Source of the DNA: Erythrophleum ivorense
Taxonomy: Eukaryota > Streptophyta > Magnoliopsida > Fabales > Fabaceae
Length of the DNA stretch: 64,000 bases
Assembly (NCBI GenBank): GCA_026724425.1
Contig: JAIUCV010001223.1
Location: 1 to 64,000, forward strand
Direction of reading: 5' to 3'
Of this stretch, positions 10,208-19,943 are shown piece by piece. The notes beneath the pieces are model-generated. The model was given only the letters and a program-made list of their open reading frames with translations. It made no database searches and had not been told where the DNA came from. How positions within the stretch are numbered: position 1 is the stretch's first letter; every line of letters starts with the position of its first letter. The translations under genes and the position numbers were made by a program.

Positions 10208-12543
10208 ATGGAAAATGAAATGTCAGGTGAGGTGTTCTGCTACTTTCATCTAAGTGGACAAATCTTAAAAGATTCAATGGGGAAAGATCCAATACCAGAG
10301 GGGTTGAACAGGTGGAATACTGATAAAGGAAGGTATATCATTGGAAGAACTAAAGAGATATGTAAGATTATGCATGGACTATGATGACAATGAAATGGAA
10401 ATGAAATACATTTTGAAATTTGATGGCTCTCAGTTGTTGGACCTGGTAGATGAAAATGGTGTGCAACAACTGATCAAATACAATGATCAATGTGCACATA
10501 TATATAATCAATGGAGAACAAACCAGAGCATCACTATCCCACTTGGTAACAGGGTGAGAAATCAGTCTTTTATGACTTATCGAATACTATATATTATAAT
10601 TTTAATTGGTATACTTGGTATTGCCCTAGACTAATAAAAAGTGAAATGAATGAAAATGCAGAATGAATTCAAATTCAGTTCATTCCACTACTGGGTCTCC
10701 TTTCAACCGAGAGCTTGTACTTCATCCATGTGCCATACAAAGTATCCCTTTACTAATGACTGAATTAAATTTTGCCAAGTGGACAGATTTGATTGTTGGG
10801 TGTGGGCAAATTTTTTTGAATGCTGTTGAATTGAGGCAAGCACTATATAAGTATAATATTGCTCATAAATTTGGATACACTTTCCTAAAAAATAGCCCCC
10901 ACAAGATGATTGTTAAATGCACTGGAGAAGGATGCAAGTGGAAGCTAACAGCGTATATAGTGGCTAAAAGCACACCCTTCCTAAGTGTGCGAACCTTTTG
11001 CAGTGAGCATGTGCACTCAGTACAAGATAACTTGATAGTAACTCACAAGCAAAGGGCAAACTTGGTAGCATCCATAATGGGTGAGAGTGTCAAATCAATT
11101 AGAGATAAAACACTAAATGATATCCGTGGTAAGCTGTTCAGAGAATATGGATTGGCATTAAGTTACCATCAAGCATGGTGGGGGAAGGAGAAAGCTTTAG
11201 CTGATATCGATGGACCAGTAGATCAGTCGTACATGCTAATCCCTTAGTTGTGCAACTGTTTAATGGAAACAGATTCAGAAACTATTACAATGTGGAGTTC
11301 ATTGATGAATAACCATTTTGAAAGGTTGTTCATTGCATATGGATGCTGTATAACTGGCTTCATACTTGGTGCACGATCGATATTGTACATTGATGGTTGC
11401 CACCTCAGTGGACCATACTTGGGGACTCTCTTAGCTGCATCTATGTATGATGCAGATAATGACTTGTTTCCACTTGCTTGTGCAATTATAGGTGCAGAAA
11501 CATTTGATGATTGGGTGTGGTTCCTTTGAAAGGTTAAAGACTTAATTGGTGGTATAGAAATAACTCTAGTTTCATATCACCATAATGCCATAATTGGTGC
11601 AGTAAGAGAAGTGTTTGGTGGGGAGAGACATGCATTTTGCTATCAGCATATAAAGGATAACTTTAGTAGTGAATTTTTAGAAGTTTACAAAGGGCAAAGA
11701 AGACGGTGTAAGAATGATGTGTTGAAATTGCTAGATGGAATTACGTATGCTCAGTTGGACACAGACTATGTGAAAGCATTAGAGAAATTGAGGTCATTCT
11801 CCCCTGAGTTGGGTAGATGGGTGGAGACTTAGGCTGATGTTGATAGGTGGCCATTAGCCAGATTTCCATACCGACAATGGGATAACATCACCATGAACCT
11901 TGCAGAATCTTTTAATGCATGAATAGTGAAAGAAAGGAAGGACAGTGTTTGTGTATTAATCAATGAGCATAGGGATAAGCTAGCTAAAAAACTATATGCT
12001 AGCAAGGAAGACATGGCTAAATGGATAAACATGGTGGGCCCAAGGATTGAGGCAATGCTGAAGGAGAATGTTGCAAGGGCAGAAAATATGATAGTAGAGC
12101 ACTATGGTATTAATCGACTTCTAGTTCGAATACGAAGCAATGATTTGAGGGTGAATGTGGCATTGAGAGAGTGTACTTGTCAAGCTTGGAAAATGTCTGG
12201 CATCCCATGTCCTCATACATGTGCAGCGATAAAGAAAGTGCATGAGAATGTGTACTTATATGTGGAAGAATGCTACTCACTGAGCTCGCAGCAAAAGATG
12301 TATATGAATATTATGATTCTTATAGAGACTCATGATATGCCAAACCTGAACAATCTTTCGATTGACAATTATGCTAACAACACATTCCTACTACCACCCA
12401 TCATCAACTGTCCAGCAGGAAGACAGCAAAAAAGGTGACGTGAATCATAATTTCAAGATAAGGCTAAATATATGTGTTCTCGTTGTCAAGAGGTAGGGCA
12501 TAATAGAGCTAAGTGCAAAACTCCCAATCCTTCTTTATCTTGA
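10208..12543 (+). pseudogene. MULE transposase (mudrA/MURA-type), nonsense-riddled
   Basis: An N-terminal part starts MENEMSGEVFCYFHL at 10208, shifts frame near 10335, and goes on as LEELKRYVRLCMDYDDNEME. A GTGAGA...TGCAG stretch (10554-10661) may be an intron, though the phase is then off by one. From 10663 one frame runs to 12543: MuDR DNA-binding domain (LRQALYKYNIAHKFGYTFLK, Cys pair in CTGEGCKW), transposase core, SWIM zinc finger (CTC...CPH, 12172-12216) and CCHC knuckle (12475-12516). In-frame stops lie at 11245, 11527, 11830, 11920, 12436 and 12448. In the DDE core the first Asp is in YIDGCHL (11392-11394) and the Glu in LAESFNA (11905-11907), but the second, normally SDRH, reads SYHH (11575-11577). 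Transposase would bind the TIRs and cut and paste the element. This copy is dead. Confidence 0.94.
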
Positions 12544-14099
12544 TGCTGTAAATGTCAAAGTAGCTCCTGGGTGGTTATACACTGGTGTTTTCTGAAGGAA
12601 GTGGTTAGTAGTATTATAAATGTGTGAAAGTTAGGCTCTATTTGTACATGGGTGTTTATACATAGATAGACACAATCTTTTTTTGTTTGGAAGTCTAGAA
12701 GTTAGGCTCTTTTGTACATGGGTAGACAGAACCTATTTTTTAAAGTTATGACAGTTAAGCTGCTTTTATACATGGGCAAATATAACTGATTTTTTTGTAC
12801 ATGCATCAGGGACATGTAAAGGTTAGTTGTAGGGAAGTGTAGTCCGAATTTGTTGGGCTATTGGCAACTGTATGTAATACGAATGGAAAGTAATGAAAAT
12901 GAAGTATGTGTTACAAGTGCTATGTGTATGTAATATTTGTTTATGTTAAATTTCTATGCACAAGTTATGAAAAGAATTTATAGCATATTAGTATTTGATT
13001 GAACTGATCATTAAAGCCTCCACTGGAAGGTTTAGGTGTAGGCATGTTTGTGTATTTTTTCCCTCCATACTGTGCCATTTTTTATTAGTTTTGTAACTTT
13101 TCCTTCTCAAATATAAATGGAGGTTGATCATCTTTAACTTGCCTTGGGGTCTGGAGCAAACAAAAAAGATATGCCACGCATTTTCATCCATACATGGAAC
13201 TTCTGCATTTGAGGTACTCAAGTCATTTTATTTTAAGGGCATGGTTGAAAAGCATCTGAATGCAGCTATTGTTCATTGTTGTATCAGAACTCCAGCTTAT
13301 TTTACTGCCCGTGAATCACAATTTTAGCTGCAGCAACACTACTGATTTGCACCCTCTATGCCTTGTTAATGAAAAAATAGCAACTGGCTTGGCTTATGAG
13401 ATTTATAACACATAACTTCCTGAAAATGATCAACCCAGATAGTATCACACATAGCATATCTAGAGGCACCCTTGAACTCTGAGGATTCATCAAGCTAGAG
13501 AAAGATGTTAAGGGATTCAGCCAGCATGAGGATTTTCAGCAACTAAATGTTCAAATTTTAGATTTTGGATTCTATTTGGTATCCAGGGACTGATCTTACA
13601 ATCCACCATTGGTATAATACCAAACAACAATCCACCATTGGCGGGTCATTAGAAAGAAAGAAAAAAAATTTAGTTAGTAGACCAATTATTCCTTTTCTGA
13701 TTTTCGTTTTTGCGAATCCTTGTTATTCACAATCCAGTAGGATAGAGTTTTAGAACTATTACCATAAGGTTTAGGTGGATCACTACTGGATTTAAGCACA
13801 TTTTTGTCTATTTTTTAGGACCTTCCAAAGACTAATTACTAGTGTTGTATACACCTGTTGCTACATGTTTTTTAGATATTACTAGAGGCCTTTAGGGATT
13901 TTACTACCATATTCATTGTATACACCTGTTGCTACCTGTTTTTGAGATTTTACTAGTGGCCTTCAGGGATTTTACTACCATATTCAGGCAATGAGTTTAG
14001 GACGTTAATGGCCAGCTTAGTGATATGCCATGCCTCGGTGGACCTTAAGCAAATAGACTATAATATGTAGGCAAAAAAAAAAAAAAACTAACTCAAGAA
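12544..14099. other. MULE interior between transposase and copia remnant, no gene seen
   Basis: AT-rich sequence without a recognisable domain. Short open frames at 12988-13221, 13124-13327 and 13565-13753 overlap each other and show no family motif. A poly-A run of about 15 sits near 14071-14085. It holds the 71-bp tandem duplication listed separately and copies of the GTTTAGG-type motif near 13760. Confidence 0.6.
13846..13986. repeat. 71-bp tandem duplication in MULE interior
   Basis: Unit 1 (13846-13916) and unit 2 (13917-13986) both start TGTATACACCTGTTGCTAC and end GGGATTTTACTACCATATTC, with a few differences. Confidence 0.9.
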
Positions 14100-14700
14100 A
14101 TTTCATAATCTTGTTATAACCATAGGCCCACAGAATACTGGATTCATAGATTCATAGTTGTTCAGTCATAAGCTTTGAATTTATACAACTTTATCCAACA
14201 GAACTTACATAATCTTTGCCAATAAAATCCAAACAAACTTCAATCTGAATATACTTAAATCTGAACAATCTTAAATCTAAGTTAACCTTGACTTATTCAA
14301 AAATTACACGAACAAAAGATTATAAAGCCACAAAATTAGTAGCAATAAAAGTCACACAAATCAACACTCCTCCTTGCCACTTTTGCTGCAAACATCCATC
14401 CATCCTCGCTTTCAGATATTCAAATCTGGCCTTTGCCAAAGCTTTTGTCATAATGTCTGCAAATTGTTCAGCTTAGTTGCCTCACTTTGAACATGTTTTA
14501 AATCTGCCAAAATGCAGTTGATAAGTTAAATGGCATGCTAGTAAATGATAACTAGGTTTATGTTAGACATTTTCATTGCTCTGATACCAATTTATTGATA
14601 CTGCAAAGGAAAGATTGCAATGATAGAAAATTGGGTGCTGGATTCATAGTTGTTCATTCACAAGCTATTTACAACCATTAGTTTACAAGGTTTACAAGTT
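14100..14700 (-). mobile_element. Internally deleted copia remnant inside the MULE
   Basis: Minus-strand translation of 14472-14350 gives EQFADIMTKALAKARFEYLK, the conserved C-terminus of copia RNase H; just upstream, in another frame and after a stop, ILADLKHVQSE is the preceding block. A polypurine tract AAGGAGGAG (near 14375) leads to a TGTTGATTTG LTR start at 14366. Upstream at 14589-14578 the minus strand reads TGGTATCAGAGC, an initiator-Met primer site. Primer site and RNase H end are about 100 bp apart, so nearly all of gag-pol is missing. Flanking parts share GAACAACTATGAATC-type sequence (14150-14180 and 14645-14675), as LTRs would. Exact ends and target duplication are not resolved. 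Confidence 0.7.
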
Positions 14701-14759
14701 TACAATTTTTGTCTGCAACTACAATAGGACAAAGTTTTGGGGAGGAAACTATCAATGCA

Positions 14760-17700
14760 TCACGACTTCCTGGTTTGCTTCCCTTTGATTGTAGCCCTTG
14801 CAACTGCCATTACATCACCCCGGCACTTGTTCAGTGGATGGTTCACCAAGTCCCACATGAATTGGACGCGGAATACATTCAACTTTTCCTGAAACCACAA
14901 CCATTTACGCATGAGCGACCAGGTAGTAAACTATAACAAACAATAAAAGATATGCTCAAACCGAAGTATATGTTGGCATGGTGCGCCCTTCCCATTCAGG
15001 CTTTGCTTCCCCAGTCTACAGTTGCAAGTATTTTATCAAATATATGCCACAATCATCATTGAGCAACAGATAAGATATCATAAAGTCAGGTTATCCAGAC
15101 AGTACTACAAATATTGTTGGCACAAAGTAATTCACTTACATGTTTGGCTGTTAGGGCAAGTCAATGTATTTCACCGTGACAACTGGGCCTGTTATTACAA
15201 ATCTCTCTGGTTTCAACAATTTTAATAGCGTGGCTAATCAGTCTTTCTATTATATTACCCAGAAAGTATCACACATGGCTTAATCATGACAATTAACTTT
15301 AACAACTACATTCCAGTACAACACAGCCTAATCTTACCATGATATAGGCCATCTTTCTCTGGCCTGCATTGGTCTTTTGACTCAATGAGTCAAGGATATA
15401 TAAAATGCATGCATGAAGGTCTAGAGCAAAGCAAAACCAGTGGTCCATAAATAGCACAAGGGCGAATACCTGCAACCATTTCCAAATGACCAACACTTTC
15501 CAGGAGGACAGGCCAATAGAAAATTACAAATACCCTATAAGTACATTACCAAAGTGTAGTTCATGATGTTATAGCCAGGCCACAGTTTTTCCAGCAAATG
15601 ATCCACATTATATTGCTTGATAGGTTTCAAGAGGGTTCTCTACACCAAAAATTTCATAGTGTATTTAGGGCTTAAAAGCAAAAGATCATTAACGATAATA
15701 TGATGTGAAGGAAAGACATATTAGTTACCATGAAATCCCCATCTAGAATGTATTGTCTGACAGTCAAGTTCTCCCATTTTTGGTCTTCCATAAGCACTCT
15801 ACACACCATGGTCATCACCTACACACACCCAACAAACACAAGCATATGTTAATCACTTTTAAAAATTTTACAGTAGTCGAGGCACGCAAAGGTTAGACTC
15901 ACCGATGTGTTGATCCACTTCCGTCTACCAAGGCACTGGCACTCCGCATGGGTGAGGTAAAAGTCAAACAAATCAACTACTACCCTAGTAACAAACAAAG
16001 CAGACATATTCACTCATTAATATTAGTATATCGAATACATTTTCATTATTAGTGACATCAAATGAGATAACCAACCTAAATTATATAAACATATGAATTT
16101 TTCCATACTAATACACATACTCATTGCTATTTGCCCGGGCAGCACGTGAAGTGCAATATTCATACACTGCCTTTTTCTCTTTCTCTATTCTAGCATTGAG
16201 GGCTTGCTCCATAGATGGTGACCATTTGACGGCTCTTTGACGTTGTCACACTGACCTGCATGGGTGTTCTTGTCCCTCAACTTTATCCTTCGGGCTAAGG
16301 GCATTTGGTGTTTTCCTCTTCTTCAGCTCAGTCTCACTAGCACTTCTAGATGATTCATTTAATTCCTCATCCTCTCTATCTTCGCTTGACATGCGCTCAG
16401 GTGATATAGCTGCTTCTTCTCCATCCCTTGCCTCATTATCAGCCACGTTGCCTGCAGAGGTTCCCTCCATGTCACCCACAAGAGTCACTGCATGGGTAGG
16501 GATGGTAAGTTCTATCTGCAGCATCAACAAATCTTCAGTAAAGTCATGAGCAAAGGTTAGAAGTCTTTTATACATTTTCTTGATACCCTACAAGGTTCCC
16601 ACAGATAATAGTTAGTTCACAAATGCCTAAGAACCCTCAACATAATTGATATTCAATGAGAATTAATGTTGGGGATCTAAATTAAGAGAAAAATTTCTCA
16701 ACAGGACCTGTTACCACTAAGTTTAGGATAGATTACCACTGACTTAAAGTAAAACACCTTAAACCCAGTGGTAATAGGTCCTTTGCAGTAGAAATACATC
16801 AACTCCAATTATCCCTTGAGTTGCTTCAAATATAGGAAGTGGTACTGGATGGTGAAATGTAGATTCCAAAGGGAGTGCATGTGGGCCTTTGGTATTAAAG
16901 ATTCCCTGCATCCACAAGTAATGTTAGAATAGTTAGTTAATTACCAAATAATCATATACAGTAGTATTATCATATATATCCACATATAGAGAGTAACTTA
17001 CCTGAGCATGCTCCTTCTCAAGCTTAACCCTTTCTTGGATGTGTTGTTGGGTCCAAAACTTGATAACATTAGCATTCCTGGGTACAACTACATCTCCAAG
17101 AGGAAAATGCTGCAGGAAAAAATACTGACCAAAATTGAACTTGTCAGATGTGTGAAATAATAGGTTAAATAAATATACAAGTAATAAACCATACCATCAG
17201 GAGTGGCAAACATCCTCTAATGCTCTTCTTCTTTGCTCTTTTACGTGGAGCTTTTTTGAAGCTTACCACTTCTTTTACAAGAGTAGACAGGACAAGTTCT
17301 ATCCAGTTATACGTGGCTGCATGGTCGATGTCCATAATTGTAGGAAGCATTTTGTCATTCACGTATAAGCTAGAGGTCAGGCATAGGAAAGTCCCTAAGG
17401 CAAATAGCAAAAAAGCCCGCTTGAAATCTCTGCCAGCCTTGCCTCTTAATATCATATCTTTCACATCTTTCAACTTTTTTCCCTTGAACTTTCTTCTGAT
17501 TGCATCCATGCCTTCTCCCTTTAAACTATCAGGTATGGGCTGGCCACCGATGGGAATGCCCATTATGCCATGGACATCTTCGACTTTGAGTGGTACTCAT
17601 TTACCTCTGATGGATAGGATCTAGTTGGAACATCAAAGGCTGTAACAAGCTCTATACATAAGTCCCTTGACATGGTTTGGAATGCCAAATCTAGTAATTT

Positions 17701-18282
17701 TCTAAACCCTATTTCCTTCACCAATTTATTGCGCACAGTGTTACCTCTAATAAATTCAATAACTTCCTTGAACTGGGAGGGCGAGCACCTTGTCCTAATT
17801 GGTATCTATAGAACACAAATAATCCAATTACATAGTATGAACTCATTAAATGAGAGATTTCAGGGATGCTTAACAATGAATTTTTCCTTACATGGGATTT
17901 TCCATGAACATGCTCTTTCTTATGCTCCATTCGATCTTCATAAGTTTCATCCTTATACCTCTTTTGCTCACTTGGCTCCAATTTCTGCCACTCTACTAGA
18001 ACTGCAGCATTCCCCTGTAGAAAGATAACCAATGATGTTACTCATTTTCCCACCATATTTTGGACATCATTTGCTCTACAAATAATGTTGCTTACCTCTT
18101 TAACATTGTGGAACTTTCCTATTTTTTTAATAAATTCAGCCCTGGAAATGAAAACACCCACTTGATTAAGTCTTTTTTCGATTACCATAAATCATCACCA
18201 TGTCATAAAATATAAAAAAGGATCACCTGAACTTCTGCAATCCAGATCTATATTTGTGTGAGGTATTGTCTTTATCCTCCAT
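14760..18282 (-). pseudogene. Ulp1/C48 cysteine protease gene carried by the MULE, about 14 exons, decayed
   Basis: Exons rebuilt from GT/AG sites and phase: 18282-18227, 18141-18096, 18014-17892, 17805-17195, 17109-17002, 16905-16765, 16587-16121, 15984-15903, 15818-15729, 15639-15550, 15469-15338, 15204-15140, 15058-14962, 14888-14760. All junctions keep phase if one base lost near 17600 is allowed; the product would be about 745 residues. N-terminal exons look like an HMG box (KFHNVKE, VLVEWQKLEPSEQKRYKD). Exon 4 has the domain usual before transposon Ulp1 proteases (CSPSQFKEVIEF, VKEIGFRKLLDL, DVHGIMGIPIGG, FLLFALGTFLCLTS). The peptidase has His in DHWFCF (15442-15440), Asp in YILDSL (15391-15389), Gln in QPN and Cys in DDCGIY (15051-15049). 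Lesions: stops at 16246-16248, 15151-15153 and 15016-15018, the acceptor before 15058 reads AA, and the base loss. Family role: removal of SUMO-like modifiers; function here is inferred. Confidence 0.88.
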
Positions 18283-19549
18283 TGTACTCTATCTTGACAG
18301 TTACAAATAAGTACCATGGCCATAAACAATCAAAGAAACCATATCTAATCTCTTCCTATACAAACAACCAAGTCTGATTGACAATGACTCCATACATGCC
18401 AGCTACAAGTAATACAACCATTGCATTATAACTAACAAGCAAAACAGGAAATTTGTGTAGCACACATGCTTGTCATATATGTTGCATTATACAATTAAAT
18501 TATGAATATTCTATACTCAATCTCTATTAATAATTCATACATTCATTTTGTCACATTATTACCAATTTTAGTACTGTAGCCCATTACTACTAGGTTTAGG
18601 TGTGTTACTATTGCACTTCAAGGAAACTACTGCCATGTTTAGGGATATTTACACATACTGCCCTACTTCATTTGAACACATTTAGAACTGTGCTACCTTT
18701 AAGGACCTTTAAGGAAATTTATCAGGAACCATGAACAACTGTTACTATCATATCTATGGATGTTACTTATGTGCTTAAGGATATTTACTACCAGGTTTTA
18801 GGAACTGTCATCTACTATTGGCTTTTAGGCAATTTATTTCCAACTTTAGTTATGTTACTACTTAATTTCAGCAAATTTACCACCATGTTTAGGGATATAC
18901 CATAGTTTAGAACTCTTACTCCCAGGTTTAAAGACTTTGCTAATGGAATTAGAAAATTTTACACCACTGAGTTCCAAACACATCACTCGCTATTGGATCA
19001 TCAAATCGAAATCATCAAATCGAAATTCCATATCCCCAACTTATCCCCAAATTCTCTAGACACATTATCCCCTAACTTATCCCATATCCCAAATTCCAAA
19101 TCCAGGTTTCAAACAATATCTAATACAGAATAGCATTCATCCAACGCCAGAAGGAATTTCACATCCACAGGTCTAAAGCCTCGCCATTCACTGCCCAAAT
19201 CCTCTTTGCCAATGATACCCACATTCACTGCCCACAGGTCTAGCATTTATGAAGGAATGAAAGTGCGAAGGAAAGGTGTTGCTTACCTTGCTTTTCACAG
19301 ATTTTCGAGCGCAGGAGAACCCGTCGAACACACGCGTCGTTCAAACCGTTGAAGGATGCCTCTTCGGCGAGAAGCTATCTATGAATTTCGACCGGTTGTG
19401 AGAGAAAACTTCTAATGATTTCCACTTTGAATTATTGGAGAAATCGGCAATAGAGGCCAATGGAGGGAGGGAGAAGCGCCCAGCGTCGTTTGAAGGGCAA
19501 AGGGCAACAATTTGATTTGATTTGGGCAGATTATTTAGCAGAGAAGCGA
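18283..19549. other. MULE subterminal region upstream of the Ulp1 gene, with degenerate motif repeats
   Basis: No coding domain. This would hold the promoter of the minus-strand Ulp1 gene and the subterminal region next to the right TIR. Between 18580 and 18960 a loose motif of the type TTACYACCANGTTTAGGGA recurs (near 18584, 18630, 18789, 18866 and 18916). Related copies appear near 13760 and, partly on the other strand, at 16712-16770. Around 19000-19250 there are short local repeats of ATCAAATCGAAAT and of CATTCACTGCCCA. Confidence 0.6.
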
Positions 19550-19658
19550 AGGGTATTTTTGTCCATCAAAGAAACTTTGGTCCTTCAGCGTAATTTTGAA
19601 ATTTTCGGTCCTTCATACTAATATTTGCAATGTTTGGGTCCTCCGCACTAATTTTTCC
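19550..19658 (-). repeat. MULE right terminal inverted repeat
   Basis: On the minus strand it begins GGAAAAATTAGTGCGGAGGA and runs inward to AATACCCT. It contains the phrases GAAGGACC and GCTGAAGGACCAAAGTTT, shared with the left repeat. The ttactttt duplication follows at 19659-19666. Confidence 0.95.
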
Positions 19659-19853
19659 TTACTTTTTTGTAATATGTGAAGATAAAATTGCATTTAATAC
19701 TGCTTAAATCAACATCTATGTCATGCTGAAGTCAACAGTAACTTTTTCGTAATGTGTGAGATTTCTAAGATTTGTTGTCATAAGCCTGTGTAATCGCTCC
19801 GTAGCTTGTGCAGTTTCCAAAATTTTCTTCCAACTTCCAACTTCTTCTTCACA

Positions 19854-19943
19854 CATGGCGCCACATCATCTCTTTCTTTTCTACATGGTGCCACATCAGC
19901 ATCTTCCCAGCTTCTTGGTGCCACATCAGTTCTTCCCCAGTTA
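19854..19943. repeat. 30-bp minisatellite, three units, in LTR B
   Basis: Units starting at 19854, 19884 and 19914 each begin CATGGYGCCACATCA or CTTGGTGCCACATCA followed by a C/T-rich tail. The 30-bp period keeps one frame open by chance; it is not a gene. Confidence 0.8.

Larger units (their letters stand above)
9508..19658. mobile_element. Mutator-like DNA transposon (MULE) with mudrA-type and Ulp1-type genes
   Basis: A 10.15-kb element bounded by 109-bp terminal inverted repeats and flanked by the 8-bp duplication ttactttt (9500-9507 and 19659-19666); the ninth base differs (g against t), so a 9-bp duplication with one mismatch is equally possible. It carries a transposase pseudogene on the plus strand (10208-12543) and a multi-exon Ulp1 protease pseudogene on the minus strand (18282-14760), convergent. 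An internally deleted copia remnant sits between them at about 14.1-14.7 kb. The flanking sequence on both sides is LTR B. TIRs, duplication and MURA domains together make the call secure. Confidence 0.96.

Noticed and set aside
10554..10661. Intron in the transposase gene (GTGAGA to TGCAG)
   Set aside because: Sites look good but the exon phases differ by one base, so I did not use it to fix the gene model; a small indel could explain this.
17220..17624. 134-codon plus-strand frame at 17220-17624
   Set aside because: It is the antisense of exon 4 of the Ulp1 gene, whose minus-strand reading has clear family motifs and splice sites.
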